The notes below the pieces were generated by a model. It saw only the letters and a list, made by a program, of their open reading frames with translations, searched no databases and was not told the DNA's origin. The position numbers were made by a program, and so were the translations under genes. This document shows, one piece after another, positions 1-8,760 of a stretch of 64,000 nt of DNA. The stretch spans positions 186,001 to 250,000 of the forward strand of contig NZ_RZHE01000015.1 of NCBI RefSeq assembly GCF_003989825.1. Direction: 5' to 3'. How positions within the stretch are numbered: position 1 is the first letter of the stretch; every line of letters starts with the position of its first letter. This DNA is from Vreelandella populi. Lineage in GTDB: Bacteria > Pseudomonadota > Gammaproteobacteria > Pseudomonadales > Halomonadaceae.

Positions 1-1
1 G

Positions 2-280
2 CGTCTTGACGATTACCCGGATGTACCGACGACAGTTGAAAACGACTGGGATCTGACCGACGGCAACGATCGCGCCATCTTTGTACACGCCGATACGCCT
101 GCGCCGATCATGAAACGTCTGGAAGAAGCCTTCAAAGAGGTGTACGACTCTGAAGATTATCAGAGCTACGCTGAGCGAGTGAACCTTGACTACCGCGAAG
201 GCTGGATGGGTAGCGACGAGTACCGTCAGCGGCTTGAGAACAACTACGAGCTTTACTCACGCTTGCTGCAAAACGACTAA
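2..280 (+). CDS. TTT transporter substrate-binding protein (TctC family), C-terminal end
   Basis: This is the last 92 codons of a gene that enters from the left edge; its start lies outside the window. The reading frame is open from base 2 to a TAA at 278-280. The peptide has the usual TctC ending: a segment about residues fit for the next position of the mature protein (PAPIMKRLEEAF), then a helical tail with DYREGWMGSDEY. TctC proteins are periplasmic binding proteins that hand a carboxylate to the TctA/TctB membrane pair, and tctB and tctA follow directly. The downstream otnK and otnC genes suggest the ligand is a tetronate-type sugar acid; that is inference from context. Confidence 0.85.
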   Translation, partial: RLDDYPDVPTTVENDWDLTDGNDRAIFVHADTPAPIMKRLEEAFKEVYDSEDYQSYAERVNLDYREGWMGSDEYRQRLENNYELYSRLLQND

Positions 281-382
281 ACCAGCAGCTGCTGGTTGGT
301 GGAGGGGCATGTCCCCTCCTGTATCCATTTGAGAGATCGGCCTTGCGGGGCCGGTCTTCCATTATCCCTTTCAGGGTTTACC

Positions 383-871
383 ATGCACGCCAGGATCACT
401 CTTTTTGCGCTGGGGGTCGTGTCACTCGCGGTGGTGAGTCTTTATCCCACACTGCAATTCCCAAGCTCTGCGCAAGTATCCACGTTTATCGGCCCTCGCG
501 TTTGGCCACTGACACTGCTGATCGTTCTGTTTACGCTGGGCATTATACTGCTCGCCATCACGTGGCGTGACCGCAAGCAGGCACTGGTCAGCGAGCCCCA
601 GACTACCCCTGACACCTCAGCTGAAACAGCACCAGCTTCGTCACGCTTCTCTCTTGGCCGAACCCGCCATTGGTGGTTTATAGCGGCGGCTGTCGCCTAC
701 ACGTTATTGATGCAAAGCGTCGGCTTTTTAATCGCCAGCCTGATATTTACGTTTATCGGCACGCTGCTGCTGGGCGCCCGTTCGTGGATGACCATTGCCA
801 TTACATTAGTTATTGCTGCCGTACTGATGCAGGGCGTTTTCGTTTCGCTGCTCGGCATCCCCATGCCGTAA
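383..871 (+). CDS. TTT transporter small membrane subunit (TctB family)
   Basis: A 162-aa inner-membrane protein with about four hydrophobic segments: residues 5-22, 35-57, 98-115 and a split pair at the C-terminus, separated by a polar linker rich in T, P and A. Size and layout fit TctB, the small subunit of tripartite tricarboxylate transporters. The ATG at 383 was chosen because it opens the first hydrophobic helix directly; an in-frame start 29 codons upstream would add an unlikely polar leader. It lies between the tctC end and tctA, with about 40 bp to tctA, so all three should be one transcript. Sequence conservation in TctB is low, so the call leans on neighbours. Confidence 0.85.
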   Translation: MHARITLFALGVVSLAVVSLYPTLQFPSSAQVSTFIGPRVWPLTLLIVLFTLGIILLAITWRDRKQALVSEPQTTPDTSAETAPASSRFSLGRTRHWWFIAAAVAYTLLMQSVGFLIASLIFTFIGTLLLGARSWMTIAITLVIAAVLMQGVFVSLLGIPMP

Positions 872-911
872 GGCTGACCCATAACAGACCCAACCTTCTA
901 GGGAGTCGACC

Positions 912-2402
912 ATGCTAGAACATTTTTTGGGCGGGTTAGCCGTGGTGATGCAGCCACTTAACCTGCTGCTCTTAACCTCTGCCGTGTTTATCGGCTTTAT
1001 CGGCGGTGCACTGCCCGGCATTAGCGGCGTCATTCTGGTGGTTATCCTGCTGCCGGTTACTTATGGCATGGAGCCGACCACGGCCTTTATGGTGTTGACC
1101 GCCATCTATGGCGCAACGGTCTTTTCAGGTCTGATTACGGCCATTCTGTACCGGGCCCCTGGCACGCCTGAAGCGGTAATGACGGCGTTTGACGGCTACC
1201 CCATGACGCAGCGTGGCGAAGCAGGCAAAGCTTTGGGCATCGGCGTTTTAAGCTCGGCTATTGGCGGCCTTGTGGGTACCGTCGCGCTGATTATATTCAC
1301 GCCCATGCTGGCCAAGATGGCTTTGAAGTTTTCATCCCCCGAATACTTTGCCTTGGCGGTACTTGGTTTAACCGTGGTTGCATCACTCGGTGGTCGTCTC
1401 ATATTCGGCTTGATTGGTGCTGCTCTAGGCCTATTCATTGCGACCATCGGTATTGATCCACTCACCGGCACCAGCCGTTTTACCTTTGGCAATCTCAACC
1501 TGGCCGAAGGCGTGGGCTTGATTCCGGTCATTGTCGGTTTGTTTGCCGTTTCAGAAGTCATGAAACGCACGCTGGACCATGAAAATCACCAGCCCTTGAA
1601 AAAGGTGAAGGTAAAGATCTTCGACCTGCCTATTCTGCGCCAGATTGGCATGACCCTGTCGCGTTCATCCATTATCGGGGTCGTCATCGGTATCCTGCCG
1701 GGTATCGGTGCCAGTACCGCGGCAATGGTGAGCTATAGCGAAACGGTCCGCTGGTCCAAGCACCCTGAGAAATTTGGCAAGGGCGCGCCGGAAGGCATCG
1801 CCGCCCCTGAGTCCGCCAATAACGCAGCGGCCATGGGTGCCCTGGTGCCGCTTTTTGCGCTGGGCATTCCGGGTAGCGGCACTACGGCCGTTATTCTAGG
1901 CGCGTTTATCATGCACGGCCTGCAGCCTGGGCCAATGTTCATGCTAACCAGCAGTGACTTGATCTACGCCGTCTTTGCCGGGCTATTTATCGTCAACTTT
2001 ATGATTCTGCTTTTCTCAAAGCCGTTCATCGTGCTGTTTACCAAATTGCTGAATGTACCTTATTCCGCACTCGGGCCCATCATTATCATGTGCTGCATCG
2101 TGGGTACCTATTCGGTGCGCAACTCCATGTTTGATGTATGGTTGATGATGGGCTTTGGCGTGCTGGGCTATCTGCTTGAGAAGATCAACTTCCCCCTGGT
2201 ATCCATTATCTTGGGATTGGTATTGGGCCCTATCGCAGAAAGCGAGCTGCGCCGTGCTTTATCCATGTCACAAGGCGATTTCAGCATCTTTCTTGAGCGT
2301 CCTATCAGCGCCACGCTGCTGAGCATTGCTTTCCTTCTGCTGGCCGTCACGCTGATTACGCCGCTGATCAAGCGCGCACGCCGCAAAACCGCTGCTACCT
2401 GA
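912..2402 (+). CDS. TTT transporter large membrane subunit (TctA family)
   Basis: A 496-aa integral membrane protein with around twelve hydrophobic segments. It carries the typical TctA signature stretches: GALPGISGV near residue 35, YRAPGTPEAV near residue 80, and the second-half repeat GILPGIGAS plus ALGIPGSGTTAV. TctA is the ion-coupled translocation subunit that accepts substrate from TctC. The gene follows tctB by about 40 bp and is followed 22 bp later by otnK, so transport and catabolism of the same compound are probably co-transcribed. The substrate is inferred to be a tetronate (threonate or erythronate) because of otnK-otnC. Confidence 0.93.
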   Translation: MLEHFLGGLAVVMQPLNLLLLTSAVFIGFIGGALPGISGVILVVILLPVTYGMEPTTAFMVLTAIYGATVFSGLITAILYRAPGTPEAVMTAFDGYPMTQRGEAGKALGIGVLSSAIGGLVGTVALIIFTPMLAKMALKFSSPEYFALAVLGLTVVASLGGRLIFGLIGAALGLFIATIGIDPLTGTSRFTFGNLNLAEGVGLIPVIVGLFAVSEVMKRTLDHENHQPLKKVKVKIFDLPILRQIGMTLSRSSIIGVVIGILPGIGASTAAMVSYSETVRWSKHPEKFGKGAPEGIAAPESANNAAAMGALVPLFALGIPGSGTTAVILGAFIMHGLQPGPMFMLTSSDLIYAVFAGLFIVNFMILLFSKPFIVLFTKLLNVPYSALGPIIIMCCIVGTYSVRNSMFDVWLMMGFGVLGYLLEKINFPLVSIILGLVLGPIAESELRRALSMSQGDFSIFLERPISATLLSIAFLLLAVTLITPLIKRARRKTAAT

Positions 2403-2424
2403 AGGCCGTATCCTGGAGAATGCT

Positions 2425-3711
2425 ATGACCATCGTACTGGGCGCTATCGCCGACGATTTCACCGGTGCCACAGACCTTGCCAATAACCTGGTACGCGGCG
2501 GCATGCGCTGCGTTCAGGTGATCGGCGTGCCGACCACCCCGCCTGATTTAAGCAACGTGGATGCCGTGATCGTGGCGCTTAAGTCACGCTCCTGCCCGGT
2601 TGATGAGGCCGTCGCCGATTCACTGGCAGCACTTGACTGGTTACGTGAACAGGGTGCCCGGCAGATATTTTTCAAATACTGCTCGACCTTTGATTCAACC
2701 GACAAGGGCAATATCGGCCCGGTTGCCGATGCGCTACTTGATCGACTCGGCATCTCGCAAACCGTGATGGTCCCGGCATTTCCGATTAATGGCCGTACGG
2801 TATATCAAGGACACCTGTTCGTTGGCGATCGCCTGCTTAACGATAGCGGCATGCAACATCACCCGCTGACGCCCATGACCGATGCGGATCTGGTACGCGT
2901 GCTTTCACGCCAGACCTCCCACGCCGTAGGCTTGGCCAGCCGCGCCACGCTAGCCAAGGGAGCCGAGGCCACTCGCCAACACCTTGATGCCCTGGCAGCT
3001 GAAAACGTACGCCATGTAATCTGCGATACCGTCGATGACAGCGACCTGGACGTACTGGCGGAGGCAACGGTAACGATGTCCCTGGTAACCGGTGGTTCGG
3101 GGCTTGGCCAGGCCCTGCCTGCCCAGTACCGCAAACAGGGTTGGCTTGCCGAGATTGCCGAGCCGGGGCGTCTTCAACCCGCCTCTGGTAACATGCTGGT
3201 ACTGTCCGGCAGCTGCTCACGGGCAACGCTTGCCCAGGTTGCTGATTTCCTCGAACGCCATCCTGGCGCTGGTTTTGCGCTTGACCCGCAGGCTCTGGCG
3301 AAAGACGACAAACAGTGGGAGCAGGCCCTGGCCTTCGCGTTCGAGCGTCTTGAACAAGATGCACCTGCCTTGATTTATGCCTCTGCCGACCCTGATAAGG
3401 TCAAGGCCGCTCAGGCGGAGCTGGGCGTCGATAAGGCCGGCCTTCTCGTCGAAGAAGCGCTAAGCCAGCTTGCCGTTACCCTAGTCAATGAAGGCGTTGG
3501 CCGACTGGTGGTTGCCGGTGGCGAAACTTCAGGTGCGGTGGTGTCTGCCCTGGGCGTTTCAGCGCTACGTATCGGCGAGCAGATCGACCCCGGCGTACCC
3601 TGGACACAGGCGGCACTTGCCAACCGCGAGGCGCCGCTTTCCCTGGCGCTCAAGTCGGGCAACTTTGGCAGCGTGGATTTCTTCACCCGAGCGTTTGAGG
3701 TATTGGCATGA
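2425..3711 (+). CDS. otnK: 3-oxo-tetronate kinase OtnK, copy 1
   Basis: A 428-aa four-carbon acid sugar kinase (DUF1537/SBD_N plus NBD_C domains). It phosphorylates 3-oxo-tetronate on O4 before decarboxylation by OtnC. The N-terminal acid-sugar domain starts with GAIADDFTGATD at residues 5-16 and contains FPINGR near residue 115. The C-terminal nucleotide domain has VVAGGETSGAV near residue 365, and the end reads LKSGNFGSVDFFTRAF, typical of the family. It overlaps otnC by 4 bp (ATGA), indicating translational coupling. A second, closely similar copy lies at 11805-13148. OtnK is distinguished from DtnK by its pairing with otnC. Confidence 0.93.
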   Translation: MTIVLGAIADDFTGATDLANNLVRGGMRCVQVIGVPTTPPDLSNVDAVIVALKSRSCPVDEAVADSLAALDWLREQGARQIFFKYCSTFDSTDKGNIGPVADALLDRLGISQTVMVPAFPINGRTVYQGHLFVGDRLLNDSGMQHHPLTPMTDADLVRVLSRQTSHAVGLASRATLAKGAEATRQHLDALAAENVRHVICDTVDDSDLDVLAEATVTMSLVTGGSGLGQALPAQYRKQGWLAEIAEPGRLQPASGNMLVLSGSCSRATLAQVADFLERHPGAGFALDPQALAKDDKQWEQALAFAFERLEQDAPALIYASADPDKVKAAQAELGVDKAGLLVEEALSQLAVTLVNEGVGRLVVAGGETSGAVVSALGVSALRIGEQIDPGVPWTQAALANREAPLSLALKSGNFGSVDFFTRAFEVLA

Positions 3712-4355
3712 GCACGCACGACCAGAACCGCCTGCGCGAACAGATCAGCACGCTGGGGAAATCGCTGTTCGATCGTGGCCTGACCATGGGCTCCAGCGGC
3801 AATATCAGCGTGCGCCTTGATGACGGCGGCTGGCTGATGACCCCTACCAACGCCTGTCTTGGGCGACTGGACCCTGCGCGTATCTCGCACCTGGATACCC
3901 AAGGCCAGCTGATCAGCGGTGATAAACCCACCAAAGAGCAGTTTCTGCATATGGCCATGTACGACGAGCGGCCGCAGTCTGGCGCTATCGTTCATCTTCA
4001 CTCCACGCATTCGGTGGCGGTTTCCTGCCTGCCGGGTATCAACCCCTGCGACTGCATTCCGCCTCTCACCGCCTATTACGCCATGCGCGTGGGCAAGCTT
4101 CCCCTGGTTCCTTACCACATCCCGGGCGACCAACAACTAGGCGAAGCGGTACGCGGCCTAGCAGGCAAGCACAGTGCCGTGCTGCTTGCCAACCACGGCC
4201 CGGTTGTTGCAGGAAAAAACCTCGAAGCGGCGGTGTATGCCACTGAAGAGCTCGAGGAAACGGCAAAGCTGTTTCTGCTGTTGCGCGGCGAAAACCCGCG
4301 CGCGCTGACGCCTGAACAGGTTGCTGAATTGGAAGCCCGGTTTCCAAGGGACTGA
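3708..4355 (+). CDS. otnC: 3-oxo-tetronate 4-phosphate decarboxylase OtnC (class II aldolase fold)
   Basis: A 215-aa class II aldolase/adducin-family protein that converts 3-oxo-tetronate 4-phosphate to dihydroxyacetone phosphate and CO2. Visible motifs are SSGNISVR near residue 29, the zinc-binding HLHSTHS near residue 95 and ANHGPVV near residue 160, the usual fuculose-phosphate-aldolase-like metal site. Length is normal. It overlaps otnK by 4 bp and is the last gene of the + strand unit, followed by a strong hairpin. This is the only otnC seen in the window, so it would have to serve both tetronate operons. Confidence 0.92.
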   Translation: MSTHDQNRLREQISTLGKSLFDRGLTMGSSGNISVRLDDGGWLMTPTNACLGRLDPARISHLDTQGQLISGDKPTKEQFLHMAMYDERPQSGAIVHLHSTHSVAVSCLPGINPCDCIPPLTAYYAMRVGKLPLVPYHIPGDQQLGEAVRGLAGKHSAVLLANHGPVVAGKNLEAAVYATEELEETAKLFLLLRGENPRALTPEQVAELEARFPRD

Positions 4356-4380
4356 AGCATTCAGTCGCCGCGCTTGAAGC

Positions 4381-4413
4381 ATAAAGGCAAAGCTTGTTGA
4401 GCTTTGCCTTTAT
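4381..4413. terminator. Perfect 14-bp hairpin between convergent tetronate operons
   Basis: A perfect inverted repeat with 14-bp arms (4381-4394 and 4400-4413) around a 5-nt TGTTG loop. The stem begins and ends in A/T-rich ATAAA/TTTAT, so it could act on both strands. It sits 26 bp past otnC and about 45 bp before the end of the opposing - strand operon, as expected for a shared bidirectional terminator. Confidence 0.8.
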
Positions 4414-4458
4414 CGATAATTCCCCATATTAACTACTATCCGTCATTCATCACCCTGG

Positions 4459-5352
4459 TCAGGATTCAGTGCGCGTCTCAAGCAGGTGAATCAACTCCGG
4501 CACCGCCATGGTCTGATCCTCTACGCCTGCATACAGCGCTGCCACCGCACCGGCCACGCCTCTTGTCGTATTAAGCTCATCGGTCATGGTGTGGTAGTAG
4601 CCCAGGTCTTTATGCGCGTTCGCCACGCTAAAGCGAAACCCCGAAGCATCGCCTGATTCAATAAAGGGACGTAACCGTTCCAGCACCACGCCGCCCCCGC
4701 CGCCCTTGGTCAACACCTCCAGAAAAGCGTGGTCATCGATACCCGCTCGCCGGGAAGCCGCGGTCGCCTCGGCCAGTACGGCTGAAAAGCCCAACGACAC
4801 GTAGTTATGCAACAGCTTAAGGGTATGCCCTGAGCCTACGGCGCCCGCATGGGTAATGACCTCAGCAAAGCTTGCGAGTAGCGGGCGCAACGCTTCAAAC
4901 AGCGTCTCATGTGCACCGACAATAAGGTTTAAGCGCCCCTCCTCGGCTTCTTTGGGAGTGCGTGTCATCGCCGCATCGACCAGGTGGCCGCCCGCTTCTT
5001 CCACCCTAGCGGCGACCTTAGCCGTGGAGCTTGGCAACGAGGTAGAGCAGTCCACTACAATGGTGCCCTGGGCGAGCCCCTCCAGCACGCCATCAGGCTC
5101 AAAGAGCACGGCCTCTACCTGGGGCGACCCCGTTACGCACAGCAATACCACGTCGGCTTTTTCGGCCACTTCCCGCGCGCTAGAACACGGCACGGCGCCC
5201 GACGCCAGCAGATCGTCCACGGGTTGGTTGCCTGGGTGATCAAGAAAGGCCAAAGAATACCCCGCGTTGAGAATGTTTTTGGCAATGCCGTGGCCCATTA
5301 GTCCTACACCGACCATGCCGATGCGATGCTCTGTACGAACGGATTGATTCAT
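4459..5352 (-). CDS. NAD(P)-dependent 3-hydroxyisobutyrate-dehydrogenase-like oxidoreductase
   Basis: A 297-aa beta-hydroxyacid dehydrogenase. The N-terminal Rossmann motif VGVGLMGHGIA spans residues 14-24; the mid-region has VDAAMTRTPKEAEEG and the family lysine in KLLHNY near residue 180. Such enzymes oxidise the beta-hydroxyl of short hydroxyacids or reduce tartronate semialdehyde. It is the last gene of the - strand tetronate operon, 36 bp after an aldehyde dehydrogenase. It is clearly different from LtnD in the same operon, so the exact substrate is unknown; a second tetronate or a C3/C4 semialdehyde is plausible. The ATG at 5352 has a good GGAG ribosome site. Confidence 0.8.
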   Translation of the reverse strand: MNQSVRTEHRIGMVGVGLMGHGIAKNILNAGYSLAFLDHPGNQPVDDLLASGAVPCSSAREVAEKADVVLLCVTGSPQVEAVLFEPDGVLEGLAQGTIVVDCSTSLPSSTAKVAARVEEAGGHLVDAAMTRTPKEAEEGRLNLIVGAHETLFEALRPLLASFAEVITHAGAVGSGHTLKLLHNYVSLGFSAVLAEATAASRRAGIDDHAFLEVLTKGGGGGVVLERLRPFIESGDASGFRFSVANAHKDLGYYHTMTDELNTTRGVAGAVAALYAGVEDQTMAVPELIHLLETRTES

Positions 5353-5388
5353 GAATAAGCTCCTAACCTGAAATAGATATGATTTTGC

Positions 5389-6849
5389 CTAGCCATGGCG
5401 AATGGCGACCGTTTTAATCCGGGTATAGCTGCGCAGCCCTTCGAAGCCTTTTTCCCGCCCATAGCCCGAGCGCCCGACACCGCCGAAAGGCAGTTCAATA
5501 CCGCCGCCCGCGCCGTAGTTATTGATAAATACTTGGCCGCTGCGGATTCCTCTTGCCAAGCGCAGCTGGCGGCCACCGTCGCGCGTCCAGACACCGGCGC
5601 AAAGCCCGAAGTCGGTTGCATTCGCCAGGCGCAGCGCTTGCGCTTCATCCTCAAATATCTGGACAGCCAGCACTGGGCCAAACAGCTCTTCGCGCAGCAC
5701 ATCATGATCATCGGGAATATCGGTGAGCAGATGCGGGACGACAAAATGCCCGGCTGGTGAGGCGTTTTTAGCTAGCTGCCCTCTCGCCGAAACTCGAATA
5801 CCGTCCGCTTCAGCCGTGGCTAGCCGCTGATCAAGCTGCGATTTTTGGCGGGCATTGATCAGCGGGCCGCAGTCAACGTCCTCCTCACCCGACGCACACT
5901 GCAGTGTCGAGAAGCGTTCTATTAGACGATCCGTAAACGCTTTCGATATATCGCGCTGTATCAACAGACGACTTCCCGCCGAGCAGGTTTGCCCCGCATT
6001 CTGGATAATCCCACGCACCACCGCTTCAAAAGCAGCATCGAGATCAGCATCTGCAAAGACAATCTGCGGCGACTTGCCACCCAGTTCTAACGTGACGGGA
6101 ACGTGGTGTTCGGCAGCAGCCTGGGTTACCTGGGTGCCGGTCACGGGCGAGCCGGTGAAAGAGAGATGGTCAATGCCTGGGTGCGCGGCCAGGGCAGCGC
6201 CAGCTTCGCGCCCAAGCCCGGGTACCACATTGAGCACTCCTGCTGGCAAGCCGTTAGATACCGCCAGCTTTGCCAAGCTCAAGACACTCAAACAGGCATC
6301 TTCGGCAGGCTTGAGGACCACGGTATTGCCGGTCGCCAAGGCGGCTGCCACGCAGCGGCCGAAAATCTGGGCCGGGTAATTCCAGGGAATAATCTGAGCA
6401 CAGACACCATATGGCTCGCGTAGCGTCATGACGGTGTAGCCCTCTTCATAGGGCAGGGTCTCGCCATGTAATTTATCGGCGCCTCCGCCATAAAAGCGAA
6501 AGTAATGAGCGCAGGCTTTAATATCCGCGCGCGCCTGGGTTAAAGGTTTACCTGTGTCCAGGCACTCCAAGGCTGATAAATTCTCATGGTTAGCCTCAAT
6601 GGCATCGGCAAAACCAAATAACCAGGCGCTGCGCTGCCGGGCACTCCACTGAGCCCACTCCCCCAGCTCACCGGCAAAGGCGCGCCGCGCCATAGTGACG
6701 GCGTCATCAACATGCTTGGATGTGCAGCGGGCAATTTGCGTGTCGACTTCTCCACGGGCAGGGGCCTCTACCGGTAACGTAGCGTCGGTATCGACCCAGG
6801 CATTACCTATCAGGGCTGCCTGGGGCGGAAATTCGGGCAAATGAATCAT
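5389..6849 (-). CDS. NAD(P)-dependent aldehyde dehydrogenase
   Basis: A 486-aa ALDH-superfamily enzyme of normal length. Catalytic Glu lies in TLELGGKSPQ near residue 255 and catalytic Cys in GQTCSAGSR near residue 287; the cofactor region has IPWNYPAQI and SFTGSPVTG, and the C-terminus has LPFGGVGRSGYGREKG. It resembles betaine-aldehyde or gamma-aminobutyraldehyde dehydrogenases, but that alone does not fix the substrate. In this operon it might oxidise a tetrose or glycolaldehyde (inference). ATG 6849 is preferred to the TTG one codon upstream because AAGGAG lies 8 nt before it. Confidence 0.9.
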   Translation of the reverse strand: MIHLPEFPPQAALIGNAWVDTDATLPVEAPARGEVDTQIARCTSKHVDDAVTMARRAFAGELGEWAQWSARQRSAWLFGFADAIEANHENLSALECLDTGKPLTQARADIKACAHYFRFYGGGADKLHGETLPYEEGYTVMTLREPYGVCAQIIPWNYPAQIFGRCVAAALATGNTVVLKPAEDACLSVLSLAKLAVSNGLPAGVLNVVPGLGREAGAALAAHPGIDHLSFTGSPVTGTQVTQAAAEHHVPVTLELGGKSPQIVFADADLDAAFEAVVRGIIQNAGQTCSAGSRLLIQRDISKAFTDRLIERFSTLQCASGEEDVDCGPLINARQKSQLDQRLATAEADGIRVSARGQLAKNASPAGHFVVPHLLTDIPDDHDVLREELFGPVLAVQIFEDEAQALRLANATDFGLCAGVWTRDGGRQLRLARGIRSGQVFINNYGAGGGIELPFGGVGRSGYGREKGFEGLRSYTRIKTVAIRHG

Positions 6850-6860
6850 CAATATACTCC

Positions 6861-8135
6861 TTAGCCATACAGCAGGTTAACCAAGCCCATGGAGATCCAG
6901 GGCATATAGGTAATCGCCATCAGACACACCAGCACTACCAGCACAAAGCGCACTAACCAAGGCAGCATCTGATCAATGGAAATTTTTGCCACCGCACATG
7001 CAGCAAACAGGTTGACGCCCAGCGGTGGAGTGATCATTCCCAGGGCCAAGTTGACCACCATGATCAGCCCGAAATGCACCGGATGAACCCCAAACTGCAT
7101 GGCAATCGGGGTGAGGATCGGGGCCAGCACCAGGATGGCGGCGCCGGTCTCTACAAACATCCCCACCACAAGAAGCAGCGCATTGACTGCCAGCAAAAAA
7201 GCCCAGGGGCTTTCAAACATGGCCGTGACCCCAGCGGCAACTTGAGCCGGAAGGCCGGAGCGGCTGATTAAGAAGCTGAACAGGGCGGCTGCTGAGATAA
7301 TCAGCATTACCGCGGCGGTAGACACAACACTTTGGCGCAGTACGGGTATCAGGTCGGCAAGCTTAAGCTCACGGTAGCAAGCGCCGACGACCAAGGCATA
7401 AAACACCGCCACCGCCGAGGCCTCCGTAGGGGTAAAAATACCGCCATAGATGCCGCCGATGACCACCACCGGCATCAGCATCGCCGCCCAGGCGCTCTGG
7501 AAGGCCGTCGTGAAGCGGGTGCGGTCATTGCGATCTTGAAGACCAAAACCGCGCAGCTTGCAGAAAATATACACAAAGACCAGCAGCGCACCGCCGACCA
7601 ACAACCCTGGACCGATGCCTGCAATGAACAGCTGACCAATCGAGGTATTGGTACTTACCCCAAATAGAATCAAGGGAATAGAGGGCGGAATTAGCACCCC
7701 CAGTTCTGCCGATGAAGCTTGGATGGAGGCGGCCAAGGGTTTGGGATAACCGTGCTTGACCATTGCGGGAATAAGAATTGCACCGATAGCAAAGGTCGTC
7801 GCCACACTGGAGCCTGAAACCGCCGCAAACATCATGCAGGTCAGTACGCAGGACATTGCCAGCCCGCCCTGAACGCCGCCCACGATTGACTTGGCCAAGT
7901 CAACCAGTCGGTTAGAGATACCACCGGCCGCCATCAGGTTGCCCGCCAAGATGAAAAAAGGAATCGCCATCAGCGGGAAGTTATCCAGCCCCACAAACAG
8001 TTGCTGGGGCACCATCATCAAGGGAAAGCGCGAGAAAAACTCAATGCCGATGATCGATGCCAGCAGAATGGAGATCGCGATCGGCACGCCAGTGGCGAAT
8101 AAAATCAACAGAGAAAGACCAATGGCTAAGTTCAT
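6861..8135 (-). CDS. TRAP transporter large permease (DctM family)
   Basis: A 424-aa, almost entirely hydrophobic protein with about twelve membrane helices. It has DctM hallmarks: GNLMAAGGISNRLVDLA near residue 65, GSSVATTFAIGAI near residue 108, PPSIPLILFG near residue 150 and ITPPLGVNLF near residue 370. It forms the sodium-coupled translocation channel of a TRAP system. It overlaps dctQ by 4 bp, and the binding-protein gene lies just upstream. The substrate is inferred to be a tetronate because denD, otnI, otnK and ltnD are in the same operon. Confidence 0.93.
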   Translation of the reverse strand: MNLAIGLSLLILFATGVPIAISILLASIIGIEFFSRFPLMMVPQQLFVGLDNFPLMAIPFFILAGNLMAAGGISNRLVDLAKSIVGGVQGGLAMSCVLTCMMFAAVSGSSVATTFAIGAILIPAMVKHGYPKPLAASIQASSAELGVLIPPSIPLILFGVSTNTSIGQLFIAGIGPGLLVGGALLVFVYIFCKLRGFGLQDRNDRTRFTTAFQSAWAAMLMPVVVIGGIYGGIFTPTEASAVAVFYALVVGACYRELKLADLIPVLRQSVVSTAAVMLIISAAALFSFLISRSGLPAQVAAGVTAMFESPWAFLLAVNALLLVVGMFVETGAAILVLAPILTPIAMQFGVHPVHFGLIMVVNLALGMITPPLGVNLFAACAVAKISIDQMLPWLVRFVLVVLVCLMAITYMPWISMGLVNLLYG

Positions 8136-8701
8136 AAGCGCGGCTCACTCTGGGTAGCAGGCGGCATGGTGGACGTTGCTGCTACCTCTTGCTCGGCTGC
8201 TTCATCATGCATTGGCCCTAAAGCTTCAAGACCGCAACTTTGGGCCAGCAGCCGCGCGATAACGGCCAGCATCGCAAAGGCGCTGCCTACCGGGATAGCC
8301 GCGTACGCCCAAGACATTGAGACTTCAAGGGCCGACAACGTCTGGTTGCTGACCCGCTGGGTCATCTGGATGCCGTAGAACACCAATACAAAGAGCACCA
8401 GAAGACAGCACAGGCCGATAAACCACTCAAGCGCCAGCAGGGTGGGCTTGGGCACAAGCTTGTAGATAACCTCTACGGCCATCATAAAGCCGCCGCGAAA
8501 CGTAGCCGCTGCTGCCATAAAAACACACCAGATCATAGACGCTCGCGACAACGTCTCCGACCAGGTTGAGGGCGCGTTGAAGAGAAATCGCGTAAGCACT
8601 TGATAGAACCCCAGCGATACCGAAACGATCAGCATCAGAATAGCAATCGCCAGCGCCAACCGAGTCAATATATGTTCGACACGCAGAAACCAGGACACCA
8701 T
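8132..8701 (-). CDS. TRAP transporter small permease (DctQ family)
   Basis: A 189-aa protein with four predicted membrane helices (roughly residues 14-36, 50-70, 88-110 and 130-152) and a polar tail. It has the DctQ-like W-E-LSRASMIW stretch (residues 42-52) and RGGFMMAVE. DctQ is the small accessory subunit of TRAP permeases. The ATG at 8701 has GAGGTGAC upstream. Its stop overlaps the dctM start by 4 bp, so the two subunits are translationally coupled. Confidence 0.88.
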   Translation of the reverse strand: MVSWFLRVEHILTRLALAIAILMLIVSVSLGFYQVLTRFLFNAPSTWSETLSRASMIWCVFMAAAATFRGGFMMAVEVIYKLVPKPTLLALEWFIGLCCLLVLFVLVFYGIQMTQRVSNQTLSALEVSMSWAYAAIPVGSAFAMLAVIARLLAQSCGLEALGPMHDEAAEQEVAATSTMPPATQSEPRL

Positions 8702-8760
8702 GAGTCACCTCATCCGCCAGGTAATAGGAAGGTGGCGCCCAAGGGCGCCACAAGATGGGC

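Noticed and set aside
2837-3364. Long open frame on the - strand inside otnK copy 1
   Set aside because: It is the reverse complement of a well-recognised kinase domain, has a low-complexity R/P-rich translation and no ribosome site.
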